This document shows positions 18,159 through 28,645 of a DNA stretch of 64,000 nucleotides, piece by piece. Position 1 is the stretch's first letter. Each line of letters starts with the position of its first letter. Below the pieces are notes generated by a model. The model had not been told where the DNA came from. It was given only the letters and a program-made list of their open reading frames with translations, and did not search any database. This DNA is from Reichenbachiella carrageenanivorans (GTDB taxonomy: Bacteria; Bacteroidota; Bacteroidia; Cytophagales; Cyclobacteriaceae): assembly GCF_025639805.1 (NCBI RefSeq), contig NZ_CP106735.1:1-64000 (forward strand). The letters are read 5' to 3'. Made by a program: the position numbers and the translations under genes.

Positions 18159-21100
18159 TTAAATATCCAGCACCACATCTGGATACTTTTCTTTCAACTG
18201 AGGAAGGTACTGCTTCCCTTTTATTTTATCTTCTTCAATTTCATTTTGAATGATCAAAAGCCCCCAATCTTCAAATTCAGGGATTAAAATCGGTACTTTT
18301 TTAATAAACCAATATTTCTGTTTCTCTCTGAGAATTACTTTTTCGAGACTATATACTGGCTCACGAGAAGCTACTAGTGCCTCTTCTTTAGTTTTAATTT
18401 TTGCAGCAAATTCTTCATCATAAAAATCGAAGTCACTCTTACCAATAATTTCCTCCAATGGATATCCAAAATCTTTGGCTACAGCTTCATTTAGCATATA
18501 AATAATCCCTTTGGGGTCTTTCAAGGCAATTTTATAATCTATTTTATTAATGATGTCTCCAAACAGACCATTTTGCTTTTTGATGAGCTCCATATTGCTT
18601 CTCATCTGCTCTTCTCTTGCCTCACTTTCCCGCTGCGCTGCCAATTTGATTTCGGTTATGTCTCGGGTAATGCCATAGGTACCTATGATATTACCATCCA
18701 AATCTCGAAGAGGCAGTTTAGTGGTTGCCACGTATCTAGTAGTACCATCCTTTTTATCTACTTTTTCTTCCGAATTTAGAATTGGTTCTCCAGTCTTGAT
18801 GATGTTTAATTCTTCTTCATAGGACCTTTTGGCATGATCTCCAAAGAAGTCGAAATCACTTCGACCAATGACTTCCTCCCCTTTGTTTGCACCCAACATA
18901 CGAACATGCGAAGCACTATTCCGGATGAATTTACATTCAAGATCTTTGAAATAAATATGATCTGGCATGTAATCTAGTAAAGCGTCTAAGAGCATCTTCT
19001 CATGCTCAAAGGCCTCTCTCATTTTGAATATAGCTGTATTCTGCCCTGCCTTACCTGAAAGCTTAACCATACTCACTCCGTTTTTCAACACTTCTGCTAC
19101 TTGAGCAAGGCTTTGTGTCTTATCATTGAAAAGTTCCATTCCTGACGACAATTCGTTAGCCGAACTGGCGACCTGTTCTGTACCTGCAGCCGTTTCTTCG
19201 GCAATCACCACAATCGCTTCCGTAAGTGTCACCACTTCATTGATATCTCCAATCTGTAGTTTGGTGTCATTCAAAATTTCTTCCGAAAAACTTAAATTAG
19301 CTGTAGCCGACTCTAATATCTTTTGGAATACATCGGAAGCCTGAGCAGATGCTTCGCTACCGTTCTTCACACTGGCATTCATGATTTCGATGACATCTGC
19401 AGCCTCTTTGGTGTCTTTTTGCACTCCGCTGACAAGCAACTCAATTTCTTTGGCTGATGCACGTGAGTCTTCCGCCAACTTTCTAATTTCTTCAGCCACC
19501 ACAGCAAATCCTCTACCAGCATCTCCTGCTTGCGCTGCTTCGATCGCAGCATTCAATGCCAATAGATTAGTCTGTGAAGCTATCTCAGTGATGACGCTCA
19601 GTACTCTTGTGATTTCCTTAGAGCGCTCCGTCAATATTTGTATAGACTCCTTAGTTTTTGATGAATAGTCTGAAATATCGTCCATATTGAACACTACTTT
19701 ATTCATCATTTCTAGGCCTTTGGCACTACGATCTGCGGCATCTTTTGCTCCTCGATTGATGGTTTCGGCTTTGCTCGCCATTTCGTTGGAGGAATTCAGA
19801 ATACCTTCAATCAAAGTAGATGATTCGTCTACCTTGGACACTTGATTTTGCGCACCATTACTCATCTGTGCAATCGCAGAAGCAATTTCCGACGTATTGG
19901 ATGTCATCTCTTCTGTTGTCACTTTCATTTCGCCAGTGGCTTCGTCCACTGTAGATGAGCTGTTCAAAATTTGATTCAAAAGACCGTCAATATTGTCAAG
20001 TGCCTTATTGAAGTTGCTCGATATTTCTTCAATTTCCCCTTTGGCTTCTTCGGTATAGCGCTTGGTCAGATCTCCATCTGCCATGGCTTTGATGATTCTG
20101 TTGAGGGTGATGAGTGGTGCTACAAATGAACCTAGCAGATTATTGATAGATGCGCTCAACTCTAACCAGGCACCTTGCTTTCCTTCTTCTACTACTCGTG
20201 CACTGAAGTTGCCTTCCTCTACAGCCTCTCTTATGACCGCTTTGGTGTCATTGATCACGATTTGAAGATTGTCTCTCATTTTCATTAGCGACTGACCCAG
20301 TACATCTTGTTCGCCAGACACCTCAAACGGTGCGTCTAAATTGCCTTCTCCTATTTCCTTTGAAAAATTGGATTTCTTGCTCAACTCTATCAAAAGCTGA
20401 TTCAGGGATCCTCTCATTTGTCCCAATTCATCTTCGTTATCTGCATCGATATTTAAGGTAAAATCAAGATCTCCTACTGCCAGTTTTTTCATAGCTTGAT
20501 TCGTGTCTATGATTCGTTTTGCAAATCGGCCAGAAATATTCCAGATGATGAGGCTCAGCAAAACAAACCCAATCAAACCTCCTGAAATCAAAAATCTGAA
20601 AGCGATTAAAAATGAGTTATTGATCTCGTCGAGAGGCAATACGATACCCACTGCCCATGGCTGCGTAGCCCCATTTAATAAAATAGGGGCAAATGACACA
20701 TAAATATCATCATTCAAAGTCTCATCATAAGTCACGTATGACGTAAAATCACCTTCTCCGATACGCTCTACCACCTCTAAATCAGCATCGAAAAAAGAGA
20801 GGTCTGCCACGGATTTCGTCACCATAGACTGATCATCATATGAAGCGATCATGCCGCTGTTAGCCACCAAGAAAGATTTTCCTTGGGCATATACGGTGTC
20901 TTGCACGGCCTCTGAATAACCCAACAAGGAATAATCTGTACCAATCAGTCCTACAAACTGATCCCCTTTCATAATAGGAATACAAGGTGATGTAATCAGT
21001 GATCGATTAAGGTACCCGTCTTGATAGTTATCGCTCACATAGGGCTCAGACATTTCTTCATGAGGCGAAGCCTTTATTCTATAATAGTCGCCCGTAAGAT

Positions 21101-21560
21101 CTTGACCATCCGTATCCAAAGTTTCAATGGTTTCAAGGATCTGACCATCTTTCCAAAAATAGGTGATTCTTTGTCGGCCATATGGCAAAGTCCACTCAGG
21201 ATCAATAGCGGATAGTTCCCAGCTCATCCATACGGCATCGTAGTTGGGGTACTTTTTCAATATACTGGTCATCAATGACTTTTGCATGGTATATCGAGTC
21301 TCTGGATCCAATGTAGTATAATCACTAAGGATCACGGCCATAGATCGAGCGATTGACATATCTTCTTGCATATTAGCATTGATGTCATTAGCCTTTTGTA
21401 CGGCATATGTATTCGCCAAACTAACCGCCTCTTTAAGTGATTCTTCTTTTAATTGGAATCCTACATAACCAAAAATGATAAAATATATCAGGGTAGTTGC
21501 CCCTATAATATATAGCATCATCTTCTGCCTTATCCTTAGTTTTTTCAACTTTTCCTTCAT
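18159..21560 (-). CDS. Methyl-accepting chemotaxis protein with two C-terminal PAS domains
   Basis: This 1,133-residue receptor has the same plan as its neighbour: TM helix, dCache-like periplasmic domain with [18 protein letters not shown] helix, tandem HAMPs and a signalling domain with the standard tip (about 700-730). It continues beyond the signalling domain (ending near 840) into two PAS domains (about 865-985 and 1010-1120), each with the FDFF/FDFY turn after GRSD/GKSD. PAS domains normally sit before a signalling domain. At the far C-terminus they could sense a cytoplasmic ligand or redox state, or recruit partners at the membrane-proximal end of the four-helix bundle. The reading frame is continuous, so this is a real fusion. 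Confidence 0.95.
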   Translation of the reverse strand: MKEKLKKLRIRQKMMLYIIGATTLIYFIIFGYVGFQLKEESLKEAVSLANTYAVQKANDINANMQEDMSIARSMAVILSDYTTLDPETRYTMQKSLMTSILKKYPNYDAVWMSWELSAIDPEWTLPYGRQRITYFWKDGQILETIETLDTDGQDLTGDYYRIKASPHEEMSEPYVSDNYQDGYLNRSLITSPCIPIMKGDQFVGLIGTDYSLLGYSEAVQDTVYAQGKSFLVANSGMIASYDDQSMVTKSVADLSFFDADLEVVERIGEGDFTSYVTYDETLNDDIYVSFAPILLNGATQPWAVGIVLPLDEINNSFLIAFRFLISGGLIGFVLLSLIIWNISGRFAKRIIDTNQAMKKLAVGDLDFTLNIDADNEDELGQMRGSLNQLLIELSKKSNFSKEIGEGNLDAPFEVSGEQDVLGQSLMKMRDNLQIVINDTKAVIREAVEEGNFSARVVEEGKQGAWLELSASINNLLGSFVAPLITLNRIIKAMADGDLTKRYTEEAKGEIEEISSNFNKALDNIDGLLNQILNSSSTVDEATGEMKVTTEEMTSNTSEIASAIAQMSNGAQNQVSKVDESSTLIEGILNSSNEMASKAETINRGAKDAADRSAKGLEMMNKVVFNMDDISDYSSKTKESIQILTERSKEITRVLSVITEIASQTNLLALNAAIEAAQAGDAGRGFAVVAEEIRKLAEDSRASAKEIELLVSGVQKDTKEAADVIEIMNASVKNGSEASAQASDVFQKILESATANLSFSEEILNDTKLQIGDINEVVTLTEAIVVIAEETAAGTEQVASSANELSSGMELFNDKTQSLAQVAEVLKNGVSMVKLSGKAGQNTAIFKMREAFEHEKMLLDALLDYMPDHIYFKDLECKFIRNSASHVRMLGANKGEEVIGRSDFDFFGDHAKRSYEEELNIIKTGEPILNSEEKVDKKDGTTRYVATTKLPLRDLDGNIIGTYGITRDITEIKLAAQRESEAREEQMRSNMELIKKQNGLFGDIINKIDYKIALKDPKGIIYMLNEAVAKDFGYPLEEIIGKSDFDFYDEEFAAKIKTKEEALVASREPVYSLEKVILREKQKYWFIKKVPILIPEFEDWGLLIIQNEIEEDKIKGKQYLPQLKEKYPDVVLDI

Positions 21561-21590
21561 CCTATTTCTCCCTACTGCTTAATCGTTTTC

Positions 21591-22211
21591 TTAGTCTTGG
21601 TCACTCTTGATCATCTCTAAAATATCGATAAGTATAATCATTCGATTATCTTTTTTGATAACGCCATTGATAAAGTGCTGCTCATTGTTTGACTTTCTCA
21701 TCACATCGGCGGTACTGTTGATCTGGCTTTCTTTAATCATGAGTGTTTCGGGTACTTGACTAGATACCACAGCGACCTTCACGTCCTCGCTATTGATCAC
21801 GATAACGTAATTGATCTCATCTGCTGCTTGTCCTTTTTTCAGTCCAAATTTTTTGGCTAAGTCTATTACAGCTAATACATTGCCACGCACATTGGCCACA
21901 CCTTGGATATACTTCTTGGTCTGGGGTACGGGCGAGATGGGAGGTACGGGTACTACTTCTTTGATCTGGCCTATTTCAAAAGCATACTCTTCTTTTCCTA
22001 CGGGAAACACCACCAGCATTCGACTGTTTTCTTCGACCTGCTGCGTAGCCTCTAGGTCATGGTTTAGTTGGTTCAGAGATTGTGTATCTCTTTGGTCTAG
22101 TTTGGTTTCAGTCTTGGGCACCAACGAGCTATCTACAGTTGCATCCTGAACTTCCTGTTTTTCAGGAATCGCTGCTTTGGTTCCTTTCTTCAAATTATTC
22201 CCTATTGCCAT
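21591..22211 (-). CDS. cheW: CheW coupling protein
   Basis: The 206-residue protein has an approximately 60-residue leader followed by a CheW domain (65-205), with FPVGKEEYAFEIGQIKEVVP and YIQGVANVRGNVLAVIDLAKKF, the typical SH3-like fold signatures. CheW links receptors and CheA in arrays. It begins the chemoreceptor part of the cluster, 30 nt before the PAS-containing receptor. It is close in sequence to the CheW domain of the tailed protein at 13987-14844 but lacks the basic tail, so the two could form different array positions. Confidence 0.92.
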   Translation of the reverse strand: MAIGNNLKKGTKAAIPEKQEVQDATVDSSLVPKTETKLDQRDTQSLNQLNHDLEATQQVEENSRMLVVFPVGKEEYAFEIGQIKEVVPVPPISPVPQTKKYIQGVANVRGNVLAVIDLAKKFGLKKGQAADEINYVIVINSEDVKVAVVSSQVPETLMIKESQINSTADVMRKSNNEQHFINGVIKKDNRMIILIDILEMIKSDQD

Positions 22212-22246
22212 TTTATTCTATGTCTTTTTTTAAATCACTACACGCC

Positions 22247-23506
22247 TTAGAAGCGTACTCCAACCAAACTTTTGTACCTATACTCACGCAATAGCTTGGC
22301 CTGCATGATCATTGGAAATTTATGTAATTCTTCGAGAAGCAGCTGTGTACTCAAAAGTGCCGAATTACTATCTGATTTTTTAGTACTATCGTCGATCACA
22401 TTATTAGGTATAAAATACAGTTCGGAAACTTCGAAGGTATCGAACTGAATCACGTCGATGTCTGGCTCTACACCGGGTATCAGTGGTGCCACATTTCCCG
22501 AAAGGGTCTTAAATTCTCCACTTTTATTGAAAGAATACAAGCTATGATTGGCTCCACCAAACAAGAGTGATTCGTCGTGCTTATCGTACACCAAAAGAGC
22601 GATATCTACCGAGCAAATGTTTTCATCGTACTTCTTTCCGAAGAATCGGTTTTGAATTCTGATAGACAGGGTAGATAGTATTTCTCTAGGGTCATAGATC
22701 CTGTCTTTGTACATGAGCTCCATCAATGTGGCGCAAATGAAGGTATTCAAGGTGAGTGCGTGTATGACGCCCGAGTTGGTATTGAAAGACGTGATCAGCA
22801 GTTTGTTTCCCACTTCGCCAAACCAATAACCATTATGGTTGACTCGGTTGTGCTCATAGAGGATGAAGGCATCTTCTATATATAAGCGTAGCTCCTCCTG
22901 GCGCGGCAAGAGGGATTCTCTTAGTGAGACGTTGAACTCAATGACTTGATCCATATTGACGGTAGACATCATGTTTTTTCGTGCCTCTACCGATTTGATA
23001 ATTTCTTTTTTCAGCTCTTGCTTGGTCTTGACCCCAGGGTCCAAGGTAGGTTTGGGGACAACAGGAGTAACATCAGGCTTTTTTTCCTCTTCTTTAGGGT
23101 TACGGATTTCTAAAGCTTTATCAAATTCCTCTTTAAGGTCTTCTTGATTCCAAGGCTTCACTAAAAACCGATCGAGTCCTACCTCCTGATCTACACGAAT
23201 AATCTCATCTTCGTCGCTAAAGCCCGTCATAATCATCCGTGCGATATTGGGGTACTGTGGTACGATTTTGATGAGGAGCTCTACACCCGTCATGCCAGGC
23301 ATGCGCTGATCGGTCATGATCAAGTCTATTTCCTGACTTTCTAATATTTTGATCGCATCTGTACCAGATTCCGCGGTAAACACATTGTAGTGACGCTTGA
23401 ACGCCCGCTGAAAAATTCGAAGGTTTACTTCTTCATCATCCACGTACAGAATACTGTATTTTTTAACTTCTTCGTCCTTGTATGTCCTGTCTAGTACTCC
23501 TTCCAC
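22247..23506 (-). CDS. Response regulator fused to a degenerate PP2C/SpoIIE-like phosphatase domain
   Basis: Residues 15-135 form a receiver domain (D23/D24, phospho-acceptor D66 in LIMTDQRMPGMTG, K117). After a proline-rich linker, 185-412 align by eye with the SpoIIE/RsbU PP2C fold: SLRESLLP at the start, GANHSLYSF and VDIAL in the core. The metal ligands are gone. The GDFYW position reads HNGYW (D to N225), the DCTGHG position reads FNTNSG (D to F241), and the TDG position reads PNN (D to N368). This suggests a pseudophosphatase that binds rather than cleaves. In the SiaABC system a PP2C phosphatase (SiaA) acts on SiaC; here siaB and siaC lie 1.5-2.8 kb upstream, so this protein could be a phosphorylation-gated SiaC binder. 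The histidine kinase gene just upstream is the likely phosphodonor. Confidence 0.8.
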   Translation of the reverse strand: MEGVLDRTYKDEEVKKYSILYVDDEEVNLRIFQRAFKRHYNVFTAESGTDAIKILESQEIDLIMTDQRMPGMTGVELLIKIVPQYPNIARMIMTGFSDEDEIIRVDQEVGLDRFLVKPWNQEDLKEEFDKALEIRNPKEEEKKPDVTPVVPKPTLDPGVKTKQELKKEIIKSVEARKNMMSTVNMDQVIEFNVSLRESLLPRQEELRLYIEDAFILYEHNRVNHNGYWFGEVGNKLLITSFNTNSGVIHALTLNTFICATLMELMYKDRIYDPREILSTLSIRIQNRFFGKKYDENICSVDIALLVYDKHDESLLFGGANHSLYSFNKSGEFKTLSGNVAPLIPGVEPDIDVIQFDTFEVSELYFIPNNVIDDSTKKSDSNSALLSTQLLLEELHKFPMIMQAKLLREYRYKSLVGVRF

Positions 23507-23515
23507 AATAAAAAA

Positions 23516-24823
23516 TTAAGCTGGTGCTGATTCCATTGATTTGTTTACTTTTCTGAGCTTTTTAGGCAATGTAATCACAAACTCAGTGCCTTTGCCCTCG
23601 GTGCTTTCGACTGCTATAGTCCCGTTGTGTTTTTCGATGATTCCATAGGTAATCGCCAAGCCTAGTCCCGTACCTTTCCCTACTTCTTTGGTAGTAAAGA
23701 ATGGGTCAAATATTTTCTTTAGCGTGTCTTCTGACATGCCTTTACCGTTGTCTCGTATCGTGATTTTGACATGGTCTTGGTCTACTTCTTCTGTCTTTAT
23801 ATTGATTGTACCTTTAAAATCTATGGCATCACAGGCATTGCCTATGAGGTTCACCAACGCTTGATTGAGTTGTCCGGGAAGACACTTAATTGGCGCGATG
23901 TTGGTGTCCAAGTCTTTGAGTACCTTGGCTTTTTTCTTGTACTTAGGCTTTAGGATCACTACAGCGTTCTCCACGATCTGGTTGACATCTGCCTCTTTGA
24001 TTTCTACCTCGTCGTGTCGTGCAAATACTCGAAGTCCGTTTACGATTTCGGTGATTCGGGTAGTCCCATACTCCACATCGTCGAGCGACTCACTGGTGGA
24101 CGTTTGCAAATCGCTAAAATGATGATCGTCTTCTCGCTGAATTTTGTAATACTTCTTGATCTCCTCCAAACTATCGAGCTCGCAGATCCGCTTATAGTTT
24201 TCGATAAATACATTGAGCTGTTTGAAATTATCTTTGAGGGTATTCACTCCATTCGCCACAAAGTTGACAGGGTTATTGATTTCGTGTGCGATACCAGCAG
24301 TGAGCTGACCTAATGAAGACATTTTTTCGGACTGAATAAGTAAGGCTTGCGTTTTCTCCAGTGTCTTGCTCGTTTCTTTGAGTTCTCTACTTGCCGCAGC
24401 TTGCCTAGCCAATTCTACTTTTTCTTTGGCTTGCTCTTTATATTTAACCACCAACTTGTCATATTCTTTAGCGAATAAGACTTTCATTTCTTTCTTCTGT
24501 TCTACAGATTTTTGATACGCTTGATGAATTTTACTGACTTGAGCTTCCTTACTTTTTAGCTGGTTTCTAATATCGGCAATTTGCATTTCTGCCATGATGC
24601 TCTTCTTGCGAATAGCCGAAGTATAATAGAATGCTCCTCCCGCCACACCTAGCAACAGCAGTGCTAAAACCAAAACAATACTATTCGATGAGCTTTCTCT
24701 CGATCTCTCCACTTCTTCAGTAGTGTCCTGCTGGCTCTCCAACGGGCGTGCCATGGCTTGAAAACCATTCAAATTGATAAGCAGTACTGCAACAGCCACT
24801 ATAAAAACAATCTCTCTTCTCAT
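23516..24823 (-). CDS. Membrane sensor histidine kinase
   Basis: The 435-residue kinase begins with a signal-anchor (4-22), a short periplasmic stretch and a transmembrane helix (about 48-69). A coiled coil (75-165) and a HisKA domain with H180 ([14 protein letters not shown]) follow, then a HATPase domain with N, G1 (DNGKGMSE) and G2 (GKGTGLGL) boxes. With almost no periplasmic domain it probably senses within the membrane or through partners. The gene lies 9 nt upstream of the REC-pseudophosphatase gene, so the two form a kinase-regulator pair at the head of the che cluster. Confidence 0.92.
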   Translation of the reverse strand: MRREIVFIVAVAVLLINLNGFQAMARPLESQQDTTEEVERSRESSSNSIVLVLALLLLGVAGGAFYYTSAIRKKSIMAEMQIADIRNQLKSKEAQVSKIHQAYQKSVEQKKEMKVLFAKEYDKLVVKYKEQAKEKVELARQAAASRELKETSKTLEKTQALLIQSEKMSSLGQLTAGIAHEINNPVNFVANGVNTLKDNFKQLNVFIENYKRICELDSLEEIKKYYKIQREDDHHFSDLQTSTSESLDDVEYGTTRITEIVNGLRVFARHDEVEIKEADVNQIVENAVVILKPKYKKKAKVLKDLDTNIAPIKCLPGQLNQALVNLIGNACDAIDFKGTINIKTEEVDQDHVKITIRDNGKGMSEDTLKKIFDPFFTTKEVGKGTGLGLAITYGIIEKHNGTIAVESTEGKGTEFVITLPKKLRKVNKSMESAPA

Positions 24824-24968
24824 ACTATTTGCCTACCGAGCACATCGCCCTTTGGGATAATTGGTTGAAAACTAGGGTAAAATTGGTTTTTCTAATATAC
24901 ACGATTCTACAACTAAATTATAACATTAAAACCATTTAGAAAGGGATATAATAAGAATACCGACCTTG

Positions 24969-24988
24969 GAGTTTCTATGCAGAAACTC
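24969..24988 (-). terminator. Hairpin after siaC
   Basis: GAGTTTC and GAAACTC form a 7-bp stem with a 6-nt loop about 45 nt after the siaC stop and about 145 nt before the kinase gene. It lacks a following T-tract, so it may only attenuate transcription or protect the 3' end. Confidence 0.35.
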
Positions 24989-25031
24989 TAACCACAAACC
25001 ACCAAAAAAATAGAAAGAAAGAATCTGAAAA

Positions 25032-25442
25032 TTATGAAGCCTGACGCAACTGATCCTTGATTTTGAATACTTCTACAAACTTGAAAGGATAATTGTAATG
25101 TTCACTTATTTCACGTCCGATTTCCAAAATATTAGGCCTATTTTTCTCATAATACCATGTGATATTCAATGGTCTGTTGTCTGACGACAAAGAAATCAGT
25201 TTTTTCACAAGGATGTGGAGATAGGTAGTAGAGTCTTCAATGTTTTTTAGTGCAAAATTCACATTGATCTCATTTATATCTTGGTTATCTAATGCTGGAA
25301 GGTGGCTAAATACATGGCCATAAAAGCTGAGTGGATCATCGGGCATAGAATTTCCTCGAAGCTCAAGCTCTCCATGACTCGGTCTAAAACTCACCGAAGG
25401 AGTAGTACCAGTAGGCCGTATGAAATATCCATCCATCATCAC
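25032..25442 (-). CDS. siaC: SiaC-family regulatory phosphoprotein
   Basis: The 136-residue protein matches SiaC (DUF1987) along its length: TPSVSFRPSHGELELRGNSM near the start, then a middle segment with S71-T72-T73 in EDSTTYL, the position of the phosphorylated threonine (T68 in Pseudomonas). The family is a small ferredoxin-like fold whose phosphorylation by SiaB and dephosphorylation by SiaA switches a downstream effector. In Pseudomonas the effector is the diguanylate cyclase SiaD. No GGDEF protein is in the window, so the effector here differs or is elsewhere. The kinase gene lies upstream; the first three codons are all ATG, so the start could be any of them. Confidence 0.85.
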   Translation of the reverse strand: MMMDGYFIRPTGTTPSVSFRPSHGELELRGNSMPDDPLSFYGHVFSHLPALDNQDINEINVNFALKNIEDSTTYLHILVKKLISLSSDNRPLNITWYYEKNRPNILEIGREISEHYNYPFKFVEVFKIKDQLRQAS

Positions 25443-25709
25443 AATCGAATTATTCTAAAATCTCTATTTATTAAAATGGTCTATAATTATTCTAAGATCC
25501 AATATTAGACATTATTATGACGCATTTCAATCCGTTTTTGTACCTAATGTGACTTTTAGGTGAAATCACTAATCGGGTGATTAGCCGTAAAACAGTCCAA
25601 AAAACAACCTGAGGCCACACTTTATAAGTTAGCGTATTTCACCAAAAAATAAAAATTTGACAATCACGGATGACCTGCTGAATTTTATTCCTTCACAACG
25701 GCCTAAAAC
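25443..25709. other. siaB-siaC intergenic region
   Basis: This 267-nt gap separates siaB from siaC, long enough for its own promoter. It contains a small inverted repeat CTAATC-GGGT-GATTAG (25569-25584), a possible operator. No gene is visible in it. Confidence 0.4.
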
Positions 25710-26318
25710 TTAGATTTCTTCTTTTCGAATGCGGATGGTTAAAATGAAAAAGCAGTGCTCTGCATCGAGTGGTTCGAAATAATATTCATACTCCGTGCCT
25801 GTCCGTTTTTTGATATCGATAAAGCCAAGACCAGCACCTCCTTTTTCTGAAATGGTAGTGTTTTCCATCGTGGTCTTATGCAATGCTCGCAGCTCTTCTT
25901 TGTCTAGCGAGTTTACTCGATCCAATATATCTCTAAGCCGCACTGCATTGTCTAGTGAGATTTGATTGCCCGTGGTTACATAATATTCGTAGTCGTTGTC
26001 GCCTATGAGGAAGATACCGTCTTTGGCCAGACCATCTTCTAGGCTATTCGAAGCATACTCAGCAGTACTGTCCGCGTGCTTACAAATATTTTGCAAGGCT
26101 TCTATCATCACATGATACACCCGACGAGACACTTTCTTGTCTTCTTTTTTGTCGGTCATATCTTCTTCGGTCATAGCCGTGATACCGTTGATGGTATTTT
26201 GAGTAATCTTCCCTAGGTAGACAATGTTGACATCGGATCCTTCCATAAGATCTCTGAAAGCCACAATGTTTTTGAGGTGGTTCAGTTGGTTCGTCTGTCT
26301 TTTTCTAATATTATCCAT
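25710..26318 (-). CDS. siaB: SiaB-family protein kinase
   Basis: The 202-residue protein matches the SiaB (DUF6272) family, GHKL-fold serine/threonine kinases. The N box is seen as E73-A-L-Q-N77 (IEALQNICKHAD) and the glycine-rich lid as GGAGLGFID (160-168). It should phosphorylate SiaC, encoded next downstream, in a partner-switch relay. The usual antagonist, an active SiaA-type PP2C phosphatase, is missing in the window; the only PP2C-like domain is degenerate. A functional phosphatase must therefore be encoded elsewhere, or the switch works without one. Confidence 0.85.
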   Translation of the reverse strand: MDNIRKRQTNQLNHLKNIVAFRDLMEGSDVNIVYLGKITQNTINGITAMTEEDMTDKKEDKKVSRRVYHVMIEALQNICKHADSTAEYASNSLEDGLAKDGIFLIGDNDYEYYVTTGNQISLDNAVRLRDILDRVNSLDKEELRALHKTTMENTTISEKGGAGLGFIDIKKRTGTEYEYYFEPLDAEHCFFILTIRIRKEEI

Positions 26319-26444
26319 GCGATATTTTATTCAATAAGAAAAGGGATTTTTCACCCTATACACTGCCTGAGGATAAATATAGAAATAAATTCCCAAGCAG
26401 AATTATAATAAATTCTTAAAAATATTTCCCGAAAGAACTACGGG

Positions 26445-27029
26445 TTACATATTGGCTTTGATCTCCATCATTTTCCGATAGATTTCTAGGCATATCCAAG
26501 CATCTGTAGCCGCGTAGCTGATTTGAGAATCAGTTAGCTCTTCGTTTTCCCAATTAGACACTTGCTGGCTTTTAGATATTCGATGGTTCATAAACATGCC
26601 AGCGTAGTTTCTAGCCCCTATACTTTCAAACCCTAATTTAGCACCTAATTCATTGAGATCTACAAAGCCTTGAGGTTTGAAGTCTCTCAACTTCTGCAAG
26701 TCTTTGATGTCGTCACGAATTCCTATACCTACGATTTTGATTTTGGGGTCTTCAAAAAGACTGACAATTTCTTTGGAAAGGCTTATTTTATTGAGTCTAA
26801 ACAAAAAAGCCTGATCGGGCAAAGAGAGCTGCAACAATGCGACAGGGTAAGATTCTCCTTTTCTAAACGCCGGCTTGGTCTCAGTATCAAAACCTAAAAT
26901 AGTTGCTTTTTTGCAAGCTGCTACGGCTTGCTGCACCTGACTTTCATCGTCGATTATCTGATACTTCCCTTCGTACTTCATTAGCGGAAGCTCGTTTACT
27001 TCCTGCTTAGTAATCTTTCTAATCTTCAT
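26445..27029 (-). CDS. DEDDy 3'-5' exonuclease (RNase D/WRN-like)
   Basis: This 194-residue single-domain nuclease has the four DEDDy acids: D48 and E50 (GFDTE), D107 (GIGIRDDIKDL) and D176 with Tyr at 172 (SYAATDAW). There is no HRDC domain, so it is not a full RNase D; the short form is common in Bacteroidetes and may act on RNA or DNA. The ATG directly follows the TGA of the NhaC antiporter gene upstream (TGAATG), so the two are likely co-transcribed and translationally coupled. Confidence 0.9.
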   Translation of the reverse strand: MKIRKITKQEVNELPLMKYEGKYQIIDDESQVQQAVAACKKATILGFDTETKPAFRKGESYPVALLQLSLPDQAFLFRLNKISLSKEIVSLFEDPKIKIVGIGIRDDIKDLQKLRDFKPQGFVDLNELGAKLGFESIGARNYAGMFMNHRISKSQQVSNWENEELTDSQISYAATDAWICLEIYRKMMEIKANM

Positions 27030-28499
27030 TCAACTCTTATTTTTTTCACTTAGGCGGCGAATCTTAATATTTAAATATCCAAATAATATCGTCATCATTG
27101 GGCTAATGATATTGAAAAAACAATAGGGAGCAAATGCCAATACGCCTACTCCCAACACGCTGGAATGATAGGCTCCGCAAGTATTCCATGGCACAAGTAC
27201 AGAGGTGACTGTGCCAGAATCTTCCAAAGTTCGACTTAAATTTTCAGGTGCCAAATCTTTTTCTTTATATAGATCGGCATACATCCTACCTGGCACCACG
27301 ATAGCCAAATATTGATCCGAGGCGGTGACATTAAAAAACACACATGTACCAGCTGTAGAAGCGATCAATGCTCCGCTACTTTCGATCCTGTTCATGATGG
27401 ATCGAGCAATCACTCTGAGCATTCCTGCTCCTTCCATCACTCCTCCAAACATCATAGCAGACATGATCAGCCAGATCGTATTTAGCATTTTAAACATCCC
27501 TCCCGAACTCAGCAGTTCGTTGACCATCTCGTTGGAAGTGGAGACTCCTACATGACCGTAGAGCGCTTTCATCACTCCTACAAACATCGTCTTCCAATAC
27601 TCTCCTGTATAGCCCGAAACTTCGGCAATGACTGATTGTTGAAATATGAGTGCAAAAACAACCCCAAGCAATGTGCCTACCATCAAAGCAGGAAATGCTG
27701 GCACTTTCTTTACGATCAACACGATGACCACTACTGGCACGATAAAAAGCCAACCAGATATATGGAATTTAGACGTGATCGCATCCAGCACTTCGACAGT
27801 ATCTATACTTGTTTCGGGTACCGCATTGAAAAAACCCATCACCAGGAATATAATCAGCGTAATACCGATCGACGGGAAGGTCGTGTAGGCCATATAACGA
27901 ATATGAGTAAACAAATCCGTGCCAGCCATGGCTGGCGCCAAGTTAGTTGTATCGGACAAAGGCGACATTTTATCACCAAAGTAGGCACCTGACAAAATAG
28001 CTCCCGCCACAATTCCTTCATTAATCCCCATAGCCTGACCAATACCCATCAAAGCGATTCCTACTGTAGCTGCTGTAGTCCATGAGCTACCTGTAGACAT
28101 AGAGACTATCGTACAAACAATGCACGCTGCAAAAAGAAATATAGTGGGGTTTAGTATCTGTAGACCATAATAGATCATAGCGGGTACTACACCGCTAATG
28201 AGCCAACTTCCTGCCAGTGAGCCTATCATCAATAGGATCAAAATAGATCCCATAGCAGAAGTAATGCTTTTGACCATTGCCTTCTCAATATCAGCCCATT
28301 TGTAGCCGATACGAGCGGCTAGTATCGCTGCTACCATGGCAGACAATATTAGCACAATCTGATTGGAACCAGACAGTGCGTCATCTCCAAAAATAGATAC
28401 ATTAATGGATAGAAAAACGACAAGAAAAATAATGGGTATGAATGCCTCCAGAAGCGATGCTTCTCTCTTCTCACTGCTCGTACTCATTCGCTCATACAT
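27030..28499 (-). CDS. nhaC: NhaC-family Na+/H+ antiporter
   Basis: The protein has about eleven or twelve hydrophobic segments and matches the NhaC group, which exchanges Na+ for H+ across the inner membrane to control pH and salt. Recognisable stretches are STGSSWTTAATVGIALMGIG and GAYFGDKMSPLSDTTNLAP, which include the conserved D and T residues of the family. I place the start at the ATG at 28499; a TTG upstream (28544) would add 15 residues of non-membrane sequence, and a second ATG lies at 28487. NhaC fits a marine or saline habitat. It is coupled to the exonuclease gene by a TGAATG junction. Confidence 0.92.
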   Translation of the reverse strand: MYERMSTSSEKREASLLEAFIPIIFLVVFLSINVSIFGDDALSGSNQIVLILSAMVAAILAARIGYKWADIEKAMVKSITSAMGSILILLMIGSLAGSWLISGVVPAMIYYGLQILNPTIFLFAACIVCTIVSMSTGSSWTTAATVGIALMGIGQAMGINEGIVAGAILSGAYFGDKMSPLSDTTNLAPAMAGTDLFTHIRYMAYTTFPSIGITLIIFLVMGFFNAVPETSIDTVEVLDAITSKFHISGWLFIVPVVVIVLIVKKVPAFPALMVGTLLGVVFALIFQQSVIAEVSGYTGEYWKTMFVGVMKALYGHVGVSTSNEMVNELLSSGGMFKMLNTIWLIMSAMMFGGVMEGAGMLRVIARSIMNRIESSGALIASTAGTCVFFNVTASDQYLAIVVPGRMYADLYKEKDLAPENLSRTLEDSGTVTSVLVPWNTCGAYHSSVLGVGVLAFAPYCFFNIISPMMTILFGYLNIKIRRLSEKNKS

Positions 28500-28645
28500 T
28501 TTTGGTATTAAAAACTCGGAAGTTAAGCAATTTTGCTCAACCAAAATGCAGCAACTGATTTTTCCAATTTTAAATTAGATACATACAGGCAATCTAGCAT
28601 CTGCTTGCCTAAGCCAGATTTAACCTTTGAACAGATCACCATACT

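Noticed and set aside
22247..23506. The REC-PP2C protein as an active SiaA/RsbU phosphatase
   Set aside because: The three metal-binding acidic positions are replaced (N225, F241, N368), so normal Mn-dependent catalysis is not expected.
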